A stretch of 64,000 nucleotides of DNA. Source: Atriophallophorus winterbourni (taxonomy: Eukaryota; Platyhelminthes; Trematoda; Plagiorchiida; Microphallidae). Numbering within the stretch: the stretch's first letter is position 1; every line of letters begins with the position of its first letter. Where the stretch lies: assembly GCA_013407085.1 (NCBI GenBank), contig JACCGJ010005681.1, positions 1 through 64,000 on the forward strand, in the 5' to 3' direction. Positions 30,893 to 40,734 of this stretch are shown in pieces. Both the position numbers and the translations under genes were made by a program. The notes beneath the pieces were generated by a model. The model saw nothing but the letters and a program-made list of their open reading frames with translations. It searched no databases and was not told where the DNA came from.

Positions 30893-31980
30893 CACTCACC
30901 CCTTCTATCGAGATTTTCATTAAAATTCTCCAGCCCAAAAGACCGTCAATCTCTAAACGCATGCCCTCGAGAAGTTTTCAGAGCCTACAAGTTAGCAAAC
31001 TTATTACAGCAGTTTAGTAGATAATGTTTCCACTGCGGTGTCTGACAATATTACACAATTGAAGTGCAAGAGAGTGTAATGCAAGATACTGTGGAGTCGG
31101 CAAGAGACAGTTCCACCCCTAGCAGAATGCCCCACTGGATCTTAAGGCAAGCCTTCGATTACCGAAAGAAAGACGAACGATTCCTCCTGGTTCGCTAACG
31201 AAGACGCGTCAAACATTATTTCAAGCGTTGCATTCGATCAGACAGGGAAGCGCATTGGCTGCAAAAATTCGGGGAAATGGAGGTAGCCATTGCAATGCAT
31301 AAAGTTTGTGGCTGCGAAACCTGGTCTATCCGAGCGGAGGATGTCCGCCTGCTTTCTGTTTTTGATACCCGTTGTCTGCGTAGAATTGCTCGCATTGGGT
31401 AGCAGCATCGTGTTACAAATATAGATGTCTGCAAGCGGGTGTTAGGACCAGGTGGCCACGGACTGAGAGAAATGCTGATGCTTGCTCGCTTGCGGTGGTT
31501 GGGACATGTATTGAGAATGCCTACTCACCGTTTACCGTACCGCGCCTTATTCGCAGCTAGGAGAAAAGATCGGGTGGCCAGTCCATGCGTGGCGCGTTGG
31601 GATGAAGAAACTCACCATAGCGCTGGGCTCAGTTGGGCGTATTCGTTTGCCTGGGTAGGGTCCAAAAGCTCCACCTAATAGTTGGCTGGAAACCTTACGC
31701 GATATGGCTACAAACCGAAGTCAGTGGCGCCAGTGTATTTTATAATGTGTGTCATAATTTTTTATTCGGTATTATTTTACATAAAAACACAAAAAACAAA
31801 AAATCGCATGCAGTGAAACTACAAAAACAAGCTGCTTTTTTGTGCATTTGCATATGCGTATTCCGCTTGCCTGCTTTCCCTTTTCCACGCGCTCGCTTAT
31901 CTGCTATTCCTGCTTCATATTGCTTGGCACTTTGTCTGGCTCCAGACTTGTGCTTCATGATGATGATAATGATGAAGAAG
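30893..31980 (+). pseudogene. RTE-5: linker, C-terminal region and 3' tail, RT deleted
   Basis: After element B the RTE frame resumes (KDRQSLNACPREVFRAY near 30945, DREAHWLQKFGEMEVAIA near 31238). At 31305-31315 it jumps to VCGCETWSIRAEDVRLLS, so the RT core is missing. The C-terminal part has a TAG (31400-31402) after RIARIG, exactly as in RTE-1, then RWLGHVLRMPTHRLPY. The 3' region ends CACTTTGTCTGGCTCCAGAC and a TGATGATGATAATGATGA tail near 31975. Confidence 0.8.
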
Positions 31981-32021
31981 TTTGTTACAGCAAATTCGGT
32001 CTACACGTTTTAAAACCATTG

Positions 32022-32121
32022 TATGTATGAAAGCACAAGCCTGATCCAGGCAAAGTGCCGTACAGTCATAGACTGCACGTTGGCTAAGATACTGTCAGGT
32101 TGCCCAGGCCTAGACAGATTA
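32022..32121 (-). repeat. Truncated SINE-like repeat with 10-bp target duplication
   Basis: AAAACCATTG at 32012-32021 and 32122-32131 flanks 100 bp containing GCCTGATCCAGGCAAAGTGC and GTTGCCCAGGCCTAGACAG. This proves that 5'-truncated copies insert as separate units by target-primed reverse transcription and defines the 3' end near the ATAC tail. Confidence 0.85.
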
Positions 32122-32204
32122 AAAACCATTGGAGTCATCGATGAAATTACAGAAAACGACGGGGCCTTAATCACCAGCAAAGAACGCTGTTTGTCTCGTT
32201 AGGC

Positions 32205-32277
32205 TGCATATTATCATGCAGTCTATGACTGTGCGGCACTTTGCCTGGATCAGCCCTCTGCTTTCATACATACGTAC
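32205..32277 (+). repeat. SINE-like 3' fragment
   Basis: CAGTCTATGACTGTGCGGCA through GCCTGGATCAGCC and CTTTCATACATACGTACGTAC. Short truncated copy in sense. Confidence 0.7.
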
Positions 32278-32430
32278 GTACAAATTATCATTAACCATTT
32301 AGCTGACCAGCAGCAGTTGGCTCGTTGCCTTCTATTCCGCACTGTGAACCCTGGCGAGTTGATTACACGTTTCCATGCGAAGCGGAAATCAACCTCGGCA
32401 TTGAGTTAATGAAAAGATTCACGACAGCTG

Positions 32431-32609
32431 TGTTATAATTATGAATGTTAGATCCGATTGTAAGAATATCAAAAGACGAAGGCCCGAGAACCAGGCTTTA
32501 GTCTTCTAGAAACCGAGGTATGCAATCTGGAATATAAAACGGTAATACTAAGGTGCGAAATAGGAATACAGTTAGTAATAGAAAACAGGAACGGTAAAAT
32601 ATTATCACA
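32431..32609 (-). repeat. 3' LTR of element C
   Basis: 179 bp, TGTTATAATT...TTATCACA on the plus strand. The primer-complementary block here carries one mismatch (TTTAGTC for TTTAATC), which the 5' LTR lacks. Confidence 0.88.
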
Positions 32610-32650
32610 TTCTCCCTCGCCGAAAATACGCGTGCAATAGTTTCACTCAT

Positions 32651-35600
32651 TCAGGTTTCACACTTCGCGATTACGAAGACAATATGGTCTTGTTCGCTGC
32701 TGCTTGATAAATAAATCTTCAGTGGACAATTGATTATCGGCATTTCCGGTTCGGTACTTTGATGCTCAGAAACTTCCGGTAAAGCTTCATTTTGTGAACT
32801 GCTATCAGGATACTCAACTGGATCTGCGGCTGGTGCAAGATGACGCAGTGAAACAGTTTCTTCTGGACCATCTGAAAATCGTATGTGAGCATATTCGGGA
32901 TTGCTCTCAACCAGGTCAAACTCTTCGACCAGAGAGTCATATTTAGATGAACCTGTATTTCTTCGAAGTAGTACACGGCCGGGAGCTAATAGCCACTGAG
33001 GTAAAGAGCTGCCGGTTGCGGACCTGCGAAGGTGACGGAACATTCTTTCATTAGGCGTAACGTTGGTGGCTGTACACAGAAGTGAACGAATAAAATATAG
33101 CGCGTCCGGTAGCACCGACTCCCATTGATCAATTTTTAAGTTTCGAGAACGTAAGCACAATGAGACTGTTTTCCATAGAGTAGCATTCAGTCTCTCTACT
33201 TGCCCATTACAGCGTGGGTTATAGCTTGTGGTTCTACTAGTGGCCACTCCATGTTCGTGTAGGAATGTTTTTAACTCCGCAGACATCAATGAAGCACCTC
33301 TATCTGAATGAATGAAGGAGGGTAGATCAAATGTTGAAAACAGATCAATAAGGCGCTGTATGATCGTGGATGCTTTCATATCCGGACAAGGAAATGCGAA
33401 AGGAAAACGGGAATATTCATCGATCACGGTCAGAATGTAACTGTTACGTGTTGATGAAGGAATCGGTCATTTAAAATCGAGACTCAAACGTTCTAACGGT
33501 TGGGTGGCTTTTATTAAGTGACTAACATCCGGTTTATGAAACTTGGACTTGAGCTCACGACAAGCAGAGCGCTGCTGAATGATTGTCTTCACATCATCAA
33601 GGGAATACGGTAGATTTTTGGACCGAACAAAATGGAAAAAACGAGTCACGCCTGGATGATACATGTTTTCATGTACGATTTTCAAATCAAGTAACGAATG
33701 AAAGCACAAGCCTGATCCAGGCAATGTGCCGCACAGTCAGAGACTGCACGTGGGCTAAGATACTGTCAGGTTGCCCAGGCCTAGACAGATATGAGGGGGA
33801 AAAAGAAATGGAAATGGTAATGAGACTCCAGCGTGTACTCGCATGCAGCTCACTACCGTTGGCCAATGACTTGATGAACAGTAAGCTCTCGAGAGCGCAT
33901 CTGCAGCTTGATTCTGGGTTCCGGGTCGATAGGTTACATCATAAGAGAATTGAGATAGCTCAATACGCCAGCGTTGAACTTTATCGTTTTTTTTATTTTT
34001 CCACCGAGCTTCGAATCATACATAAAAGCAACGGATCGCTGATCGGTTATCAATTCAAAATGCGTCCCCAGTAGATAATACCGCCATTTTCTAATTGCTT
34101 CTATGATAGCGTATGTCTCCTTTTCTACAGCAGAATGTCTTCGTTCACTAGAACTTAGTGTTCGAGAGAAGAATGCTACTGGACGGCCATTTTGGTTCAG
34201 TGTTGCAGAGATAGCGATATCAGATGCATCAGTTTCGACCACCAAAGGCACGTTTCGGTCTACGGTCATTACTGCAGCTTCCATTAATTCTGCCTTGAGA
34301 GCATCATAGCTACGTAAGAGATCTTTAGACAACGGAAACTCCGTGTTGTGGATGAGGGGGTGAATTTTATCGGAGAATTTCGAAAACCACTGAGAATAGT
34401 ACGCAAACATACCAATTACCCGTTGCTGTGACTTCAGATCCGTAGGCGGAGGAAGGAGAATTAATGGTTTAAAGCGATCCGGATCCGGTTTGATCTTCCC
34501 GAATGAAACGTTATATCCTAATAAACAAATCTCATTCGCAGCAAAATGCACTTCTTGTTGTTGAGTGTCAATCCGTACTGTTTAGCAATGTGTAAGAATT
34601 TATCCAAGTTGCGATTATGCTCGGCTATATCTTTTCCACAAACCGTGATATTGTCAACATAAACATATGTTCCATCGAGATTCTCTTTGCGAATTAATTC
34701 ATCGATAGCGCGCTGGAAGCAAGCTACACCATTAGTCATACCGAATGGTATTCTGCAAAATTGATACAGATTATTACAAGCCTCAAATGCAGTGAATGTT
34801 TTCTCGTCTTCTCTGATAGGGATTTGATGATACGCGCTTTCTAGATCAAATGTACTGTATACTTCATAGCGGGATATCTTTTCAATGATGGCATCTATAC
34901 GAGACAGGGGGTACGCATCAAGTTCAGTGAAACGGTTGATGGTTTGACTGTACTCAATCACCATACGCTTCTTTTGACGTTCATTTGTGGTTACGAGCAC
35001 TTGGGCATGCCAAGGAGACTTGGATGGTTCAATTAAACCGTCAGTAACTAATCTGTTTACTTCAGATTTGATAAACGATTCGTCAGCTCGACTAAACCGC
35101 CGTGATTTACTCGTATTCCTTGGCATGCAGGCGATAAATGCGCAAATAAAGTAGGCGCGGGCAGACTAGATGTCGTGAGACCACATACAGAGAAGGTAGG
35201 GCGATCGCCCTGGAACGAAAGTTGAACGCTTTCGTGATGTTTTAAAAAGTCATGTCCGAGAAGGATATCAGTGCACAAGTGTGGGAGTACGGAAAGCTTA
35301 ACATCGTTATATACTGTTCCGTTATGCGACAAAGAAACAACACAATGTCCCTTGATATTGCTTCGTAATTGTGTAGAAGCTAAAATGATTTCGCTGTGTG
35401 ATTGATATATAGGAAATTTATGCCTCTGAACAATCGATTCGCATACAAAACTTTCTGAACTTCCAGTATCGATCAATGCATCTAACTTCAGACCGTTCAC
35501 AATGACTTTAGTGATTGCATTTGAAAGTGATGACAGAGGATGCTAAAATGGTGATGCAGATGCAACATGTTTGTCAGATTTGGAAGAACGAAATACCGAG

Positions 35601-36343
35601 CAAAAATGTCCCATTTTTCCACATGCCTTGCAGATTGCATCACGAGCAGGACACTTGTGACGAGGATGTCTATCATAACCACAAAAGTAGCAAAGGCCTT
35701 GGAGCTTCCGGTTGATGCTGGCCAACGTTTTATTTGGGACTGAATCTATCGGTATGTTTTGGTGGCTATGCATTTCTGTTTGCACAGTCTTACAAGGAAT
35801 TCCCGGGATGGGTGATGTATAAGAATGTGATTGCTTCTGCGCCATGTCTAGAGACTTGGCTTGGTCAAAAGCAGTTTGGATGTTTAGAAATTTATTTTCA
35901 AGCAAGCGTTGTCGGATAGAATTCGAAGACATTCGCGTAATGAAAGCATCACGTATGGCTTCGTCTTGATACTCGACAGCAGTTACAGATTTGAAATTAC
36001 AGTCCCGTGAGAGCGACCGGAGTCGCTGCAAAAACTGATCGAGGCTTTCGCTGGAATCTTGCTTAGACGTAGCCAGTAGATGTCAAGCAAAAACTTCGTT
36101 CTTCGACTGTACATAGGTTGACTGCAGAGTAGAAATAGCTGATTCATAGGAAGTGCATTGAAAAACGAGTTTATACACAGACGGGGAAAGGAAATGGATG
36201 AGTGTCTTTAATTTGTCTGGCTTATGTGAGTCTGTAACATCAAGAAAGTTTATGAATGTATAGAACCAATGTTCCCACGAGTCTGCAGCATCAGATGCAT
36301 TTGGGGCGGTTTCAAAGCGTTCAGGACGAAGTAATCGATCCAT
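32651..36343 (-). pseudogene. Element C gag-pol, inactivated
   Basis: Gag starts at ATG 36341-36343 (MDRLLRPERFETAPNASD), stops at TGA 36083-36085 where B has Arg, and continues in frame through two CCHC knuckles (CYFCGYDRHPRHKC; CKACGKMGHFCSVF has lost the last Cys) and protease (LIDTGSSESFV). A frameshift near 35110 leads to RT: VYSTFDLESAYHQIP, RIPFGMTNGVACFQRAIDE, VYVDNITVCG (YVDN at 34650-34661). After another shift near 34540 comes RNase H (VETDASDIAISATL). Integrase follows the SINE-like insertion and has a stop after LSLDFK, then HSDRGAS and GQVERLN. Confidence 0.85.
33697..33868 (-). repeat. SINE-like repeat inserted in element C
   Basis: Contains AAAGCACAAGCCTGATCC through GCAGCTCACTACCGTTGGCC (plus strand). 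It splits the text ALSRAYCSSS from LLDLKIVHENMYHPG, which are adjacent in element A. It was therefore active after C inserted. Confidence 0.8.
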
Positions 36344-36358
36344 TTCTAGAAGATTAAA
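36343..36358 (-). other. Self-complementary primer-binding site of element C
   Basis: In sense TTTAATCTTCTAGAAA lies one base inside the 5' LTR and overlaps the A of the gag ATG. It is the exact complement of the block at 36426-36441 in the same LTR. Several bases differ from A and B in both partners together. A TATA-like TTTTATATTCC stands about 22 bases upstream of the LTR block in sense. Confidence 0.75.
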
Positions 36359-36359
36359 T

Positions 36360-36504
36360 TGTTATGATTATGAATGTTAGATCCGATTGTAAGAATATCA
36401 AAAGACGAAGGCCCGAAAACTAGGCTTTAATCTTCTAGAAACCGAGGTATGCCATCTGGAATATAAAACTGTAATACTAAGGTGCGAAATAGGAATAGAA
36501 AACA
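36360..36504 (-). repeat. 5' LTR of element C, truncated
   Basis: 145 bp remain. A 12-base stretch is missing relative to the other LTR after AGGAAT, and the U3 end is replaced by a TCA-repeat that is the tail of an RTE-3 fragment. Confidence 0.85.
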
Positions 36505-36800
36505 TCATCATCATCATCAAAGACAGCAATACACCGGTAGCACGTACCGAATGCTTAACTGCCATACAACCACGAAAAAGTAAAATCCTAAAAGATGGGG
36601 AAGGGTGGGACTTAAATTGCTACGGCTTCTATAGAAGAGTAAGCACAAAGAAACTGGGGAGAGGTGCCTACACCTCGAATGGAACATACATTCAAACAAG
36701 TTTCGTGAACGAGTAGAGCAACATCAGCACGGCAGCTTCCTTGCGGCTTTCACTGTCATGCATCATAACAAGCTTTTCTCGTCACTCTTCTTGACAACAT
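36505..36800 (-). mobile_element. RTE-3, 3' untranslated fragment
   Basis: On the minus strand this matches 44215-44486: AAAGCTTGTTATGATGC, CTACTCGTTCAC, GGCAGTTAAGCA, CCGGTGTATTGCTGTCT and a GATGATG tail. It is a 5'-truncated insertion whose tail lies in the LTR of element C. Confidence 0.75.
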
Positions 36801-36929
36801 ACAAGGTTAATCAAACACCCCAAGAATATGCTTAGTGCAAGACCGCCATTGAGCACGGTTTCGGGACATGTCCTGAAGTGTAACTAACCACTGGGATATC
36901 TGATCGCGGGGACACCAGCCTGGAAGACG

Positions 36930-38360
36930 CGCTACGCCGTAAAATATCATCACCAGCTGTTCCTCGTGGACGAGCCTCGATTCTTTTCAAGGACGGTTGG
37001 GATAACTTACTAAGCACACTAGTTAACCTTTTCCGTCAGACATGAGACATTATTCACCGGTGTTAGGGATAATATATAATGATACCTCTTTAAAAAAATA
37101 TTGTGCGTACTCCGTGCTCTAACCACCGAAATAAGCCTTACGCTCGTCATTACGCGACTTCTTGCTTCAGCATGTCTTCGGCCTTTTTCTTTACATTGGG
37201 AATCACAGTTTCGTGAACAGTAAGCTTTATTCCGCCCCTGGAGAAGGTGTTCGATCACATATTCACCCTGGAACATCGTTATCTCTAAAGGCGGACTACT
37301 ATGGCGATCTTTCTCGATTTTAAGGGTGCCTTCGATTCGGTAGATAAGAACGTAATATCTAATACCTTATCGCACAAATATATCCCGAAACAGTATGTTA
37401 ACTTATTTCGCGCTTCTATTCATATGGTTCTGTGTGCCTGTCGACCTACTTTCCTACGGTTAGCCGTGCCTGACTGAGTTGTTTAATTTATCTATTTTAA
37501 TTCATTTTTCAAATTGACGCTGCAATGCCAGCATACCGACACAGGTTGCGATAAGAAACATGTGAGTTACATTATGCTGATGACGTAGTTCTCCTTTTCA
37601 ATTCTTATACGGATGTTTAGGATAATTTATGCCGTCTATGCGGTACCATACCACCCTTCGACGTGCGCTGTGCACCTTATAGGAGCAAAGTTCTTTGAAA
37701 AAAATATTGATCCTACCGAAAATGCACTACGCATCAGTATTCAGGTACCTTCGACTATAGACTTTTTACTATTTAGGTATTTATATTACTTGCAATGCTT
37801 GTTTAAATAAGGAGATTTATGCTCACATATCCAGAGCTACGGTAGCGTATCGTATGGTATGGTATGAAAGCACAAGCCTGATCCAGGCAAAGTGCCACAC
37901 AGTCAGAGACTTTGGTCATCTACGGCGTCAAAGAGTCTTTAAGGCTACCGTTCGCGCTGTTTTACTATCCGGATGTGAAACTTGGATACAGTGAAAAGAA
38001 AAATAAGACATGTAGGTCTTCGATAATCGCTGTTTCCGCTCAGTCGTTAGAATTACTTTGCACCATCGGATGGTTTATGTAACTATACGTAATAAAATAA
38101 TGACGTAAATATCGAGAAAAATGAATATATGTAGACTTAGATGGTTGGACCATGGATTGCGAATGAGAAAACATCTTTCATCCTACGCGGTCTTATTTGC
38201 GACTCATAACTCGGATTGGCTTCGTTGTAAGGGTTGCTGAACGCTGACTTTGCTCAAGAAATTGACGGCATTGACTGTTAAACTAGCTACAGTTGGGGTG
38301 GCCCGTCCCCCTCAAAATCATTTACAGTCATGGTCTTGTTGTAGACATCTTCTTGGAGTG
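36930..38360 (+). pseudogene. RTE-4: decayed RTE-clade LINE
   Basis: Traces in order: ASILFKDGWDNLLSTL near 36975, PGEGVRSHIHPGTS near 37240, AIFLDFKGAFDSVDKN near 37300 (RT block A), HYADD-like text near 37570. After a SINE-like fragment come CFTIRM..DTVKRK, ICRLRWLDHGLRMRKHL near 38130, and TALTVKLATVGVARPP near 38275. The order matches RTE RT to C-terminus. It is full of stops. Confidence 0.65.
37852..37912 (-). repeat. SINE-like 3' fragment with GTATG-repeat tail
   Basis: GTATGGTATGGTATGAAAGC, then GCCTGATCCAGGCAAAGTGC, ending at CAGAGAC. The pentamer tail marks the 3' end of the family. Inserted in RTE-4. Confidence 0.8.
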
Positions 38361-38462
38361 CTGTAGCTGCTGATGTAAACTTTTCATTACCTGTTCTGTT
38401 CACTTATCCACTCCCTTGTTTACTTTGGGGGCTTTCTGAATGCGACCGCAAAAAATTTGTAG

Positions 38463-38560
38463 GAGGAATGCAACAGCAGGAGTTGCGTATATGTTCTACG
38501 TCATGCATCGTAGACAGTCAGGGAAGAGGCCACAGTCCGTTCTGATGCAAGCTACCGTTG
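38463..38560 (+). other. Possible isolated exon, low confidence
   Basis: A 98-bp stretch lies between a weak acceptor (TTTGTAG) and a strong donor (TTG|GTGAGT). One frame is fully open and reads ATAGVAYMFYVMHRRQSGKR and on to QATV. No homology is recognised and it does not splice in frame onto the gene at 40003. It may be chance. Confidence 0.2.
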
Positions 38561-38569
38561 GTGAGTGAA

Positions 38570-39279
38570 TCGTTTTTAGTTTGAAGTTGGATGTACGTCA
38601 AGTAGTTATTTACTTCTGTCGCCTCAAGAAATGGGTCAAGTGGTTGGTGCTCGTATACAGTTGCTATCTAACCCCGAGAATATTTGAAATGATAATGATT
38701 TCAGCCTAAAAATAACTCATTACTTCTATTATTCACTATTTCGCGGCAATATTCGAATGCATTTTTACTCAATTTTCTTAGTCATTGTGCAGAATAGTGT
38801 TGAGTAACGCATCCGGCTTACGTCAATGAAATCCGACTGTCGGTAGCACAGAAACACTACAGGCTGCGCAGTTTTTTGGCTGATTTTGGATGTCTTCTAG
38901 GAAATAATCACTGCTAAAATTGGTTATACTAATGTGATGCTACAAACGAGGTTTTCAACAACTTTTCGTCAGTTAAGAAACAGCATTTTGCAGAAGGAAA
39001 ACGAAAGCTAACTTCAATTAAATCAATTGTTGTGTCGATAAAACAGGGTTGTTCTGCCGTCAAGTTAGCAATGCTGGTCAGGCCCAATAAACCTAACTGT
39101 ATTTGAGATTGAGCGCACCGTATCAAACTGCTGCACTTTAACGCAACCCTTGTTTGCGATTTTCTGCATGCACATCCGGAATTATTGGTGTTGACCAAGT
39201 TATTGATGGAGTATGAGGTTACACTTTATGCAGTTTCGATCCACTTAAAATTCCTCCTTTTCTTGTATCCTTCTAGGAC
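38570..39279. other. No recognised feature
   Basis: AT-rich sequence with only short random open frames on both strands; nothing repeat-like was matched elsewhere in the window. Confidence 0.3.
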
Positions 39280-39358
39280 TACAACCTGACAGTATCTTAG
39301 CCCATGCGTAGCCTATGACTGAGCGGCACTGTGTCCATCGCGCTTGTGATTACATGTA
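39280..39358 (+). repeat. Diverged SINE-like fragment
   Basis: CAACCTGACAGTATCTTAGC, CTATGACTGAGCGGCACTG and a degraded hairpin. Older than the other copies. Confidence 0.6.
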
Positions 39359-39454
39359 TACTAGTCATGTACTCGCGAATTATTTTTTAGTCAATCAGGT
39401 GACACAAAAGGATAACACTTAACCGTCTACGAGACGCTGCAACGATATTGATAT

Positions 39455-39705
39455 CCCGGTAGTTTACGTGCAATCGTGCAGTACGTTGTGCTGTGCGGCT
39501 AACACCGTGCTAAATCGATTGGCCAGAGGTAGTGAGCTGCATGCTGAAACAGGCTAGAGTCTCACTACCATTTCTATTTCCCCGCTCCTATCTCTCTAGG
39601 CCTGGGCAACCTGACAGCATCTTAGCCCACGTACTGTCTCTGACTGTGCGACACTATACCTGGATCAGGCTTGTGCTTTCATACCATACCATACCTCTAA
39701 ATTAG
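39455..39705 (+). repeat. SINE-like repeat, near-complete copy
   Basis: GCAATCGTGCAGTACG, GTGCGGCTAACACCGTG, a 9-bp stem (GGTAGTGAG ... CTCACTACC), CTAGGCCTGGGCAACC, GGATCAGGCTTGTGCTTTC and an ATACC-ATACC tail. Best copy for defining the family. Confidence 0.8.
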
Positions 39706-40002
39706 ATACGTGCCACTTTATCATTTAGTTAACGAACAATGTTTCAAGCTCTTATACTGACATTTGACCGCTTTCAGTGTCCATTATTCCGATACGGCTG
39801 TGCCACATAGAGATTCATTTGGTTGCTCGTTAAACCATAATTTACCATCTTTTGTAAGCTTTTCAATTATACTTTGCTACTTGCTATTTTTTCGATACGC
39901 CTTAAACGTTTTCATTCAATACATACATACTATTCTACTAATTGACCAACATATGATGCCTTCTCGTATTTCGCTTCTTCTTTCATTTTTCAGCCCTCGG
40001 AA

Positions 40003-40405
40003 ATGAACGATAATCAACCAATCTCCACAGGTGTGTACTTTTCCATTCCTGGCCTTTATGTCTCGTCACCGATATAGTTTTCTAGGCTTTACTTTCGCCA
40101 TGCAATCCATATATAGGTAGCATGACATTGCGATCTCTAAATCATAATTACTCAAAGTTTAACTTACTTAGCTGCAGTTCTCCCAATATTAACTTTCAGA
40201 AAGCGATGAAGACTTTGTCGTGCCACATATGGACGTGGCTTGCTTACGCAATTCATTGGCTTACCGAAAAGCGGTGCAAGAACCGTGGTTGTTCTTGCAA
40301 AATTGGCACACTATTTCCCCAAGTGTTCAACAGGATCTGGTTCGAAACTTTTTCTCTCAACTAAATGAAGAAGATTTCGGTTCAAACATGTCATGTGGTT
40401 TATGA
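40003..40405 (+). CDS. Small two-exon protein of unknown function (candidate host gene)
   Basis: A pyrimidine-rich acceptor (TTCTTTCATTTTTCAG at 39978-39993) precedes CCCTCGGAA and an ATG at 40003. Exon 1 ends ...ATCTCCACAG at 40030 before GT (GTGTGTACTT). A 169-bp intron ends TTAACTTTCAG at 40199. Exon 2 (40200-40405) continues the frame to TGA at 40403-40405. The spliced frame gives 77 residues beginning MNDNQPISTESDEDFVVPHM, with a Trp/Phe-rich middle (EPWLFLQNWHTISPSVQQDL) and an acidic end. No signal peptide or membrane helix. It matches no transposon family here and I do not recognise the protein. The acceptor 9 bases before ATG may be a trans-splice site or a cis acceptor for an unseen 5' exon. 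A further donor at GTG|GTTTAT is possible. Confidence 0.55.
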
Positions 40406-40734
40406 ATCAAAGTCAGTTTCACATTTAATTTGCAGACATCACCACATGAGTTTTCTCTGGCACTTCTTGTTTTGTGGGCAGTAAATCGCGCTTTTAAAAG
40501 GTTTTATATTTAATTACAATCTGGTGCTACGTCTGATATTCCGTGACCACCCAAAGCATTGTCGATGCAATAATATTGCATCATAAACAAGTCGATCCTG
40601 TTTATTCAATACTCTCAATCCCATTCCTTATTTATTCTTTCGTATGATTTTAGAGGCTTTGGACATTTGAGAAATTTTAGTTACCTTTTACAACCGCAAT
40701 GTGCTCTCGACGCATGATATGCAATTTATGTACG

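Larger units (their letters stand above)
32431..36504 (-). mobile_element. Element C: decayed full-length relative of A and B
   Basis: The 3' LTR is 32431-32609 (179 bp) and the 5' LTR is 36360-36504, truncated in U3 by an RTE-3 tail. No target duplication can be found because of that loss. Gag to integrase can be followed over 3.7 kb but with stops and frameshifts. A SINE-like repeat is inserted near the RNase H/integrase junction. About six differences occur in the shared LTR part, so it is older than A. The polypurine tract GGCGAGGGAGAA abuts the 3' LTR. Confidence 0.88.

Noticed and set aside
36505..36518. TCATCATCATCATC as an independent microsatellite
   Set aside because: It is the 3' tail of an RTE-3 fragment, as shown by the match of the following 300 bases to 44215-44486.
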